In this document: positions 1-6,700 of the stretch, piece after piece
How positions within the stretch are numbered: position 1 is the first letter of the stretch
How the letters are laid out: each line of letters begins with the position of its first letter
Source of the DNA: an uncultured Bacteroidota bacterium
GTDB taxonomy: Bacteria > Bacteroidota > Bacteroidia > Chitinophagales > Chitinophagaceae
Assembly: GCA_946887345.1 (NCBI GenBank)
Contig: CAMPKR010000083.1
Span: 1-8,780 of the forward strand
Length of the DNA: 8,780 bases
Reading direction: 5' to 3'
Translations under genes and position numbers: made by a program
Notes under the pieces: model-generated
Seen by the model: the letters and a program-made list of their open reading frames with translations, nothing else
What the model was told of the DNA's origin: nothing
Database searches by the model: none

Positions 1-2
1 GG

Positions 3-101
3 TCGTATAACTTCTCTACAGGCAATTTTATGTTTGTCCAGTTTATTCAAACAACAACCAGTAGCTCATTTAGTTTTAGCGGAACGGCGAGAAAGCTTTG
101 A
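3..101 (+). CDS. 3' end of an unidentified plus-strand gene (partial)
   Basis: Reading from base 3, an open frame of 32 codons runs from the window edge to a TGA at 99-101. The visible residues begin SYNFSTGNFMFVQFIQ and continue into a Thr/Ser-rich run ending in SGTARKL. The alternation of aromatic, hydrophobic and Ser/Thr residues suggests the last strands of a beta-rich domain, but no family can be named from this fragment. A second frame starting at base 1 stays open to about 137, but its composition is less protein-like and it would run into the hairpin at 125-149. The frame ending at 101 leaves that hairpin correctly placed just after a stop codon, so I prefer it. Reading frame is moderately supported; function is unknown. 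Confidence 0.45.
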   Translation, partial: SYNFSTGNFMFVQFIQTTTSSSFSFSGTARKL

Positions 102-124
102 TTTTTTGGAAGACTGTATAATAA

Positions 125-149
125 GAAAGGCGCAGTAATTGCGCCTTTC
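125..149. terminator. Bidirectional hairpin between convergent genes
   Basis: The arms gaaaggcgca (125-134) and tgcgcctttc (140-149) are perfect inverted repeats around a 5-nt loop. The hairpin lies 23 nt after the plus-strand stop at 101 and 23 nt after the minus-strand stop at 173. The T-rich flank is short on both sides, so efficiency is uncertain. The position fits a shared terminator for the two converging genes. Confidence 0.7.
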
Positions 150-172
150 GTGTATTTATCCTTGATGTTATT

Positions 173-964
173 TTACCAACCGTCTCCATCAAGCATATTG
201 CCGATGCCACCCAGGATGCTGCCTTGTTCCTTGCCGCCCCTGGCATAAGAGAGTATGCGACCCGCCAGCCTGCTTATAGGAAGTGTCTGCAGCCATATAG
301 TGCCGGGTCCGCGAAGCGTGGCAAAGAAGACACCTTCACCGCCGAAGATGGTATTCTTAATACCACCTACAAACTGGATATCGTAGTCGACACCGCTGGT
401 AAAAGCAACTATACAACCGGTATCCACCTTTAAAAGTTCGCCGGGCTGAAGCTGGCGTTCCAATACGTGGCCACCTGCATGAACGAATGCCATTCCATCA
501 CCTTCCAGTTTTTCCATGATAAAACCTTCGCCACCAAACAAACCCGTGCCCAGGCGTTTCTGGAATTCTATACCTATAGATACTCCTTTGGCAGCGCAGA
601 GGAAGGCATCCTTTTGACAAATAATCCTGCCACCGAGTTGTTGCAGATCAAGCGGTATTATTTTACCGGGATAGGGAGAAGCGAAAGACACTCTTTTTTT
701 TCCCTGCCCAATGTTGGTGTATGTTGTCATGAACAGACTTTCCCCTACCAGCACACGCTTGCCGGCATTCAGCAGTTTGCCGAAAATGCCACCGCTCTGT
801 TGCTTGCTGCCGTCGCCGAAAATGGTTTCCATCTGAATGCCTTCATCCATCATCATAAAGCTGCCGGCTTCGGCAAGGGCTGTTTCCTGCGGATCTAGTT
901 CTACTTCCACATATTGCATTTCCTCTCCAAATATCTTGTAGTCTATTTCGTGGTTGTTACGCAT
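173..964 (-). CDS. AIM24 family protein (TIGR00266 / PF01987)
   Basis: This 263-residue protein has the hallmarks of the AIM24 (TIGR00266, formerly DUF124) family: an N-terminal [19 protein letters not shown] block, an early AGSFMMMD segment, and two copies of an FGGEG motif at about residues 143-147 and 207-211, the second followed by GPGTIWLQT. Length is normal for the family. The two FGGEG units reflect the internally repeated beta-sandwich fold known for it. There is no signal peptide or membrane segment, so a cytosolic location is inferred. The yeast relative is a mitochondrial inner-membrane organisation factor; the bacterial role is not established. The C-terminus is Gly-rich ([16 protein letters not shown]). 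The ATG at 964 has no clear Shine-Dalgarno sequence. A TAATTTTG box lies 20 nt upstream of it. The gene is divergent from the small hydrophilic gene starting at 1076 and ends convergent to the gene before base 101. The family call is strong; the molecular function is open. Confidence 0.9.
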   Translation of the reverse strand: MRNNHEIDYKIFGEEMQYVEVELDPQETALAEAGSFMMMDEGIQMETIFGDGSKQQSGGIFGKLLNAGKRVLVGESLFMTTYTNIGQGKKRVSFASPYPGKIIPLDLQQLGGRIICQKDAFLCAAKGVSIGIEFQKRLGTGLFGGEGFIMEKLEGDGMAFVHAGGHVLERQLQPGELLKVDTGCIVAFTSGVDYDIQFVGGIKNTIFGGEGVFFATLRGPGTIWLQTLPISRLAGRILSYARGGKEQGSILGGIGNMLDGDGW

Positions 965-983
965 AATTCTTAATTGTTTGCAC

Positions 984-1013
984 CAAAATTAGCGTTTATG
1001 CTATTACCTGAAA
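984..1013 (-). promoter_or_regulatory. Candidate Bacteroidota promoter of the AIM24-family gene
   Basis: On the minus strand, TAATTTTG (984-991) matches the Bacteroidota -7 consensus TAnnTTTG exactly. A TTTC (1010-1013), one mismatch from the -33 TTTG, precedes it with an 18-nt spacer. Transcription would start near 978, leaving a leader of roughly 15 nt before the ATG at 964. This was assigned by motif only. Confidence 0.5.
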
Positions 1014-1075
1014 GAGGGAAAGATGAAAAATCGGTTGGCACGGCTTTTAAGTCGGTAAATACTAAATACATAGCT

Positions 1076-1510
1076 ATGGAAAATGAAAATAATAGGAGGA
1101 AAACACCAGGCCTACCGGACACGACACAGAAAAAAGCAGGGACTACTTCTGCCTTCAGCGCCGCCAGTGATGAACAGAATGTAGAACAGAACGAGGCCAG
1201 GAAAAAGTACCTTGAAGACGGAGAGCAGGGAAGAGCCTCTTTTGTAAGCGGTACCACCTCCCATGGAGGATCGAATTACGGACAGGGATCTTCCTCCCTC
1301 GGCCCATCAAGCTACAAGCAGGGTTCGCAGCGAAGTAGTGGATCGAATTATGATAATGAAGTAGGGAAATTTTCGGAAACCGGAACCCAGGGTTCAGGTT
1401 ATGAAGCTATGACCGGGAATGTGAGCAACGATATCAGGAAACAAGGAGGAACATATGCTGAGCATGACGAATTTGGAGACGAAAAAGATGATACGATAGG
1501 AATTCCTTAA
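1076..1510 (+). CDS. Small hydrophilic Gly/Ser-rich protein, probably disordered; function unknown
   Basis: From the ATG at 1076 the product has 144 residues and begins MENENNRRKTPGLPDTTQKK. It is dominated by Gly, Ser, Gln, Asn, Asp, Glu and Lys, has no Cys or Trp, and shows no hydrophobic stretch, signal peptide or membrane segment. Residues 64-93 contain loosely repeated SNYGQGSS, SSYKQGSQ and SSGSNYDN units, and at DNA level gatcgaatta occurs twice in this part. The C-terminus is acidic (HDEFGDEKDDTIGIP). The frame is open upstream to a TTG at 974, with an in-frame ATG at 998. Those starts would begin close to or inside the promoter region of the divergent gene, and the added residues look unlike the rest, so 1076 is preferred. 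I do not recognise the family. Composition suggests an intrinsically disordered, possibly stress-related hydrophilin-like protein, but that is inference only. It ends 7 bp before the stop of the convergent DUF922-like gene. Confidence 0.6.
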   Translation: MENENNRRKTPGLPDTTQKKAGTTSAFSAASDEQNVEQNEARKKYLEDGEQGRASFVSGTTSHGGSNYGQGSSSLGPSSYKQGSQRSSGSNYDNEVGKFSETGTQGSGYEAMTGNVSNDIRKQGGTYAEHDEFGDEKDDTIGIP

Positions 1511-1517
1511 CTGATAT

Positions 1518-2618
1518 TTATTTCTTTACCTGTTCTTCGAAGCAATCCTGGGGTGCGATGAGTTCATTGATCTTAACGCGCCATTCGGCTTGCTTTTCTT
1601 TTTTCAGGCCGTGGTCGGTTTCGCCATCGTACTGGTCCTGCATTTTGTTGATGAATTCATTGTACCTCTTGAGCATCTTCTTCAGTTCATCAGAGTATTT
1701 ACCCGGCGTGAACGTATGCGATTTAAGCTCTTTGATAAACTCGCAGGTGCCGTATGAAGTAATGTCGTAGTGCAGCTGCTCATGGTCTAGTACATAGCGG
1801 TTTTTAGCATTTTTCTTGAACCAGGAATGTTTCTTGTCGAAGGTGGCACCAACGGTAATCTTTAGAATCGTCCTGTCGTATATGGTAAAGCCGGAAACGT
1901 CCATATATATGCCACTGGCCGTTGCCGCACCATATTTACTAGCTCGTTGCGGACGCCGCTGGAAGTCGCCATAGTGAAGTTTTCTCTTCTTCGTATACAT
2001 AATGTAGTTCCTGTCTTTGGAAGAAGTATTGATGATAAGATTGACTGTAACCGTAGGAATAGCCAGCAGGTTGTCTTTATTCTGGGCATACCATTTATCG
2101 AACCTGGTTACCATTTTTTCGCTTTGGCTGCGGATGGCCCGTTCAAGGGCACCTGTGCCGCCAGAAGTTTTTAATTCTGAAGTAAGTGCAAAATGCTGCT
2201 GGCCATGTATGCGAAAGCCATAGCTTATTTCCATCTCCAGCTCGGGTTGGCCTTTCTTCTTTTTTTCGGTTACCCCAAATTTCAGGATGACCAGGTCAAC
2301 AGGCGTTCCGTTGCTATCCTGTGGTATGCTGTTAGTTATATAAGTAAGTAGGGTAGAGGCAGCACCGTCTTTTAATTTAATAGGCGCCTTTGTAATCTTG
2401 CTGAAGCCGATAGCAGAGGTATCCTTACGGGCATCGATGACATTTTTAATAATGAAGCCTGATGTCTGGTAGGTAGATTTTTCATTTTTCAACTCGATAG
2501 TTCCCCGCTGGGCCTTTGCCTCTGGGGCAAGCAAGAGAAGAATGAATATGAATAATGAAATGCGCACCACTAATAACAGTCTTGTTTTTTTATTCGTTCG
2601 CCAATTTTTGCTTTCCAT
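1518..2618 (-). CDS. Secreted DUF922-like putative zinc protease, paralogue B
   Basis: This 366-residue protein has a signal peptide: a basic start (KNWRTNKKTR), a hydrophobic core at about residues 14-30, and a likely cut in EAKA-Q near residue 36. The C-terminal half carries the DUF922 pattern: KRKLHYGDFQ and YGAATASGIY near 211-237, then DHEQLHYDI with the HExxH-type residues H279, E280 and H283, and later YDGETDHG with H336, a possible third metal ligand. C292 (in TCEF) and C359 (in QDCF) match cysteines in the neighbouring paralogue and may form a disulfide. Zinc binding and periplasmic or extracellular proteolysis are predicted from family knowledge, not shown. The ATG at 2618 lies 49 nt inside the upstream paralogue. 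An in-frame GTG at 2570 overlaps that gene's TAG by one base and would give a compact signal peptide (MVRISLFIFILLLLAPEAKA), so the true start is undecided. Translation is probably coupled to the upstream gene. Confidence 0.85.
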   Translation of the reverse strand: MESKNWRTNKKTRLLLVVRISLFIFILLLLAPEAKAQRGTIELKNEKSTYQTSGFIIKNVIDARKDTSAIGFSKITKAPIKLKDGAASTLLTYITNSIPQDSNGTPVDLVILKFGVTEKKKKGQPELEMEISYGFRIHGQQHFALTSELKTSGGTGALERAIRSQSEKMVTRFDKWYAQNKDNLLAIPTVTVNLIINTSSKDRNYIMYTKKRKLHYGDFQRRPQRASKYGAATASGIYMDVSGFTIYDRTILKITVGATFDKKHSWFKKNAKNRYVLDHEQLHYDITSYGTCEFIKELKSHTFTPGKYSDELKKMLKRYNEFINKMQDQYDGETDHGLKKEKQAEWRVKINELIAPQDCFEEQVKK

Positions 2619-3634
2619 TCTGCCTGTTTGGCCGTAATGGTGCCGTGGTCTGTTTCCTCGTCGTATTGATCCTGCAGCGCTTCTACTGCTTTTTGCGCTT
2701 CCTTCTTCAGCTTTTCCAGCTCGTCAGAATAGTTTTCGAAACTGAACTTGTATTCGCGAAGGGTATGCAGGAACTCGCAGGCTATACAGGCAGTAATATC
2801 AAAATGTACCTGCTCATGATCCAGGAGATATTGCTTTTGGGAGCCAGGTTTGAACCAGGAACGTTGCTGGTTGAAGAGTGCACCTATTTTTAGTTTTAAG
2901 GTCACCTGTTTGTTCAGGGTTTGAAAACTACCGTCCAGGCTCACGCCGCTATACGTAGCTGCTGCGCCCAGGCTTAGTTTATCGGCGGGGGCCTTGAAAT
3001 CAGCATAAGCCAGCGGCCTGCGGGCAGAGTATGGAATATAGTCGGTGTCTTTAGGGTTATTATCTACTTCTGCTTCAACAACCACTGAGGGCGCGGCGAG
3101 AATTTCCGCTTTGTTTTTAGCCCACCATTGGTCAAATTCCTCCAGGCCGCTTTCAGTTTGTTTGCGGAGCATTTCCTCTACATACATGGTGGCGTCGAGA
3201 CCCGACTTAATATAGGCGCTGCATGTGTAGCTTATTACTTTCTCGCCTGCCACATAGTAAGAGAAACCAATATTGAGCTCTGCTTTGTCTATGCCGGAAC
3301 TGCGATTTTCAGCCACATCCATTTCGTTGATATGCAGTTCAATTGCGGTAGTTGTTGTGTCTTGTTTCAGGTTTTGCCTGATATAAGCCTGTAGTGCAGG
3401 TGCGATCCCGCCCTTTAGTTTCAGAATTGTTTTCTTGTCGGAAAATCCTGTCTTTACAAAACCGATGTTGGTAGTGTCAGCGCGATCGTCAACCACCAAC
3501 GATATATGATGATCTTTCGGTACGAAACGCATCTTTTCATTCTTCAGCTGTAAGACTTTTGTCTTTTGTACAGTTTGGGCTATTGTAGTATTGCTTACCC
3601 ACAGTAGTGATGTAAGCAGGATAATGTTCTTCAC
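2570..3634 (-). CDS. Secreted DUF922-like putative zinc protease, paralogue A
   Basis: This 354-residue protein starts at a GTG (3634). The frame continues upstream to a stop with no ATG, so GTG is the best start. The signal peptide is MKNIILLTSLLWVSNTTIAQ, with a likely cut after residue 20 or just before it. An N-terminal region (about 25-165) shares LKNEK, a D-x-R-x-DT-x-x-IGF block and an LKGG/LKDG block with paralogue B. The C-terminal DUF922-like half shows RRPLAYADF and GAAATYSGV (205-231), then DHEQVHFDI with H273, E274 and H277, and YDEETDHG with H330. C286 (ACEF) and C353 (the penultimate residue, QDCY) correspond to C292 and C359 of paralogue B; C283 is extra. It is probably the first gene of a two-gene operon, with its own -7 box just upstream. 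The HExxH motif suggests a zinc-dependent peptidase acting outside the cytoplasm. Substrate and activity are unknown. Confidence 0.85.
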   Translation of the reverse strand: MKNIILLTSLLWVSNTTIAQTVQKTKVLQLKNEKMRFVPKDHHISLVVDDRADTTNIGFVKTGFSDKKTILKLKGGIAPALQAYIRQNLKQDTTTTAIELHINEMDVAENRSSGIDKAELNIGFSYYVAGEKVISYTCSAYIKSGLDATMYVEEMLRKQTESGLEEFDQWWAKNKAEILAAPSVVVEAEVDNNPKDTDYIPYSARRPLAYADFKAPADKLSLGAAATYSGVSLDGSFQTLNKQVTLKLKIGALFNQQRSWFKPGSQKQYLLDHEQVHFDITACIACEFLHTLREYKFSFENYSDELEKLKKEAQKAVEALQDQYDEETDHGTITAKQAEWKAKIGERIKKQDCY

Positions 3635-3657
3635 TTTGTTCAGATGTGTTGAATAGT

Positions 3658-3665
3658 CAAAGATA
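3658..3665 (-). promoter_or_regulatory. -7 promoter box of the DUF922 pair
   Basis: The minus strand reads TATCTTTG here, an exact match to the Bacteroidota TAnnTTTG -7 consensus, 23 nt upstream of the GTG at 3634. No good -33 TTTG is visible at the expected spacing. The position between the terminator at 3702-3729 and the first DUF922-like gene supports an independent transcript start near 3651. Confidence 0.5.
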
Positions 3666-3701
3666 TTGTATTTAGTGGCTTTTTGCTATGCGCCGGAAAT
3701 G

Positions 3702-3730
3702 AAAAAGGCCTCCCCGGGGAGGCCTTTTTT
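3702..3730 (-). terminator. Rho-independent terminator of the giant secreted-protein gene
   Basis: The sequence is a perfect 28-nt palindrome with 14-nt arms: aaaaaggcctcccc (3702-3715) and ggggaggccttttt (3716-3729). The GC-rich core ggcctcc/ggaggcc is bordered by A and T runs. It starts 14 nt after the stop codon at 3744-3746 on the minus strand and gives a T-tract in that direction. By symmetry it would also work on the plus strand. It separates the giant gene from the DUF922 pair transcribed in the same direction. Confidence 0.9.
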
Positions 3731-3743
3731 GCGACTATATTTT

Positions 3744-6700
3744 TTATTTCTTAGTAAAAGGAATCGCCTCATTTTGTTTACCTGCATTGATAATAAGCAG
3801 GTAATTGCCGGAAGCCAGAGTTTCTGAGGTATTGACCTGTTTGTTGATAAGGCTGTTCTCAATCTTTATTTTTTCTTCCATCACCACCTTGCCTGTCATG
3901 TCAACAATTTTAATTGAAGCCCTTCCTTCTTTCTGTTTTGCTACTCCGCTGATAGTGAAGTTACCATTGTTAGGATTCGGATAAAGGATCAGGCCATTCT
4001 TAAGTGCTACACTCTCAGCGCTCAAGCCAAACATAATGCTGTTTGACTCACCTGAACAACCGTTAATGTCACTCACTACCGCGTGGTATGTACCATTAAC
4101 GACAATGTTGTAGGTGGCAGCATTGGCACCCGGAATAACAACGCCATTAAGGTACCACTGGTAGTAGGTGTATGTTCCGGATACCGAAAGCACAGTGCCC
4201 GCCTGGGAAATAACAGGAACAGGAGGCGTATTAACAGTAACCAGGATAATTGCCCGCTGACTTTCGCAGTTGCCGTTGGACTGGCTTACGTAGTAAGAGG
4301 TAATGCCCGGTATACTAGTAGCTGGCGTCGGAGCAATGAGGTTACCTATGCCACCGGTTGGTACATCATACCACATCAGGTTGGTGCCTGAAGCTGTCAA
4401 CTGCGCAGCTGGTTCATTTTGGCAATAAACTACCGAACCAACAACGCCGGGTGAATTTGGTGATGGTGTAGCTGTGACATTCAAAGTTTGGGCAGTGCTG
4501 CTGCCGCAGGCATTATTGGCAACTACGGAAATGGTGCCGGAAACATTGCCTGTCGTTGCAACTATGCTATTGGTAGTGCTGGTACCCGACCAGCCTGTTG
4601 GTAAGGTCCATGTATACGAGGTCACATTGCCATCAAAAGGAACCGAGTAGGTGATAATGTTGCCGGAGCAAACAGTATCATCGCCGCTGATTGGTCCGGG
4701 CTGGGCGGGAGTTGCTCCGCCAACTACTACAGTTGTAGTTGCGGTGTCTGAGCAAGAGGTGATTGTGTTTGTGACGATCACCGTATAGATACCGGCATTA
4801 TTTAGCTGGGCGTTAGAAAGGACCGGGTTCTGTTGGGTAGAAGTAAATAAAGAAGGTCCTGACCAGCTATATGTGGCATTGCTTACGTTACCTGAAGAGA
4901 GCGCTATGCTGCTACCCTGGCAAACAGGAGAGTTGCTGCTTGCGGTTGCGTTCGGAGCTGCAAAAATGGTAACGTTTGTTGGTACAGATATACCTGGGCA
5001 GGCTCCTGTTGAAACTATAACTGTATAGTTGCCCCCTGCATTTGCTACATAGCTGCTGCTTGTTGCTCCGGAAATGTTGGAGCCGTTCAACTGCCATTGG
5101 TAGGTGTACCCGGTGCCTGTATTCGAGTTCAGAATAACACTACCGCCGGGACAAAATGAAGTTGGTCCGACAGGTGTAATTGTAGCCGCAGGGCCGGTAG
5201 TAAGTGTTGTGGTAATTACGTTAGATGTATCAGAACAGCCCCCGAGGTTACTTACTATTACGTCGTATGAACCTGCTCCGGTTACTTGTAGCGTACTATT
5301 AGTTGCACCGGAAATATTAACGCCACCATTTCTCCACTGATAATTCACGCCGCTGACGCTTGCAGTAAGAGTAATAGTATCGCCAAGACACAGGGCTGTT
5401 GATCCCGGGGCTGATATATTAACAACGGGTACATTATATACATCTACATAAGCCGTTTTTACAAGTGTGTCGTTACCCATAGAGTTGCCTGCTATGAGTG
5501 TAACATTGTAAGAGCCCGGAGTATTGTAAGTAACCGTTGGATTCTGGACTGAAGAAGTAGATGGTGTACCACCCGGGAAGGTCCATGACCATGTGGTAGC
5601 CAATGTTGATGAGTCGGTAAACTGCACCAAGGTTCCGGCACAAATAGCAGTATCGTTCACCCCGAATTTGGCTACAGGGGCTAAATGGATATTGATATTG
5701 TCAAGATAGATCGCCTGGCCATAGTAACCGATGTTCTCGAACTTGACCATTGCCGGTCCGCCAACGAATGACGTTAACCAGACTGTATCCCTGCGCCATT
5801 GCGTTGAAGTTGGTACAAAGATGCTGGAAGTAAAGTTGGGCGCTGTTGCCAATACTGAACCGGACTTAGCATATACAGGAGTCCAGGTATCACCACAATC
5901 GGTAGAAACAAGAACTCTCAGGCTATCGGGATAAGTAGATGAATAGGGTGCGTGGGCTACGTCGAAAGTAACGCGTGCATTATCCGTATTGGTAAGATCA
6001 ACCTTCGGGGCTGTGATAGCATCGTGGGCGCCGTTGGTATTAATGTTGTAATTGTCAAATCGAATGGATCTCGTGCTTGCGCCGAAGCCGCCTGCCGCAG
6101 CGGTACTGACCCATTGGGTACTACTTTCTGAGTCGAGTTGCCAATCTGTAGGAGGGTAGCCTGTGCCTTCAAAACCTTCTATAACAGGGGCAGTTTGTCC
6201 CAGCGATACGTTTATATAATTTGGTTTAGTAAGGTTGGTAGTTCCGCCAATGCCTGTAGCACTCAGCGAGGCGTTGTAGAGGCCTACCGTGTTATAGACT
6301 ACAATAGGACTGTCAAGGGTAGATGAAGACGGCGTGCCGCCGGGGAATGTCCAGGTGAAGGAGGTTACATTGCCTATTGTTGTTTTAGTATAGCGAACTG
6401 TATCGCCGGGACATACAATAGTTTTGTCAGCAACGAAATCCACTGATGGCGGAAGATTCATATTGATAGCCGCCTCCCAAACACCACGGCCAAATGTGGA
6501 TAGACGCAGAATACTGTTAACCGTACCATCATTATAGATCATAAAGTCGGTAAAGTTGGCAACGGTGGGTAGCCCCGCAGCATTTGTCCATGTGCTGGTT
6601 GTGTTGTCTTTATAATATACATAAGCGCCCATGCTCACAAAAAGGCGCTCATTGGTAGAGTAGTCATCGTGGTGGATCTTGCGGATATTGATGCCCGGGA

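Noticed and set aside
467..898. A 143-codon open frame on the plus strand opposite the AIM24-family gene.
   Set aside because: It lies entirely antisense to a clearly recognisable family protein, has no protein-like domain pattern and is best explained as a shadow frame.
1035..1050. TTGGCACG resembling the -24 element of a sigma-54 promoter, 41 nt upstream of the ATG at 1076.
   Set aside because: At the required distance the -12 element should contain GC, but the bases at 1049-1050 are AA. That dinucleotide is nearly invariant, so the match is probably chance.
1092..1100. AGGAGG inside the start of the small hydrophilic gene, resembling a strong Shine-Dalgarno sequence.
   Set aside because: No start codon follows at a suitable distance, and the bases encode Arg-Arg within a continuous frame.
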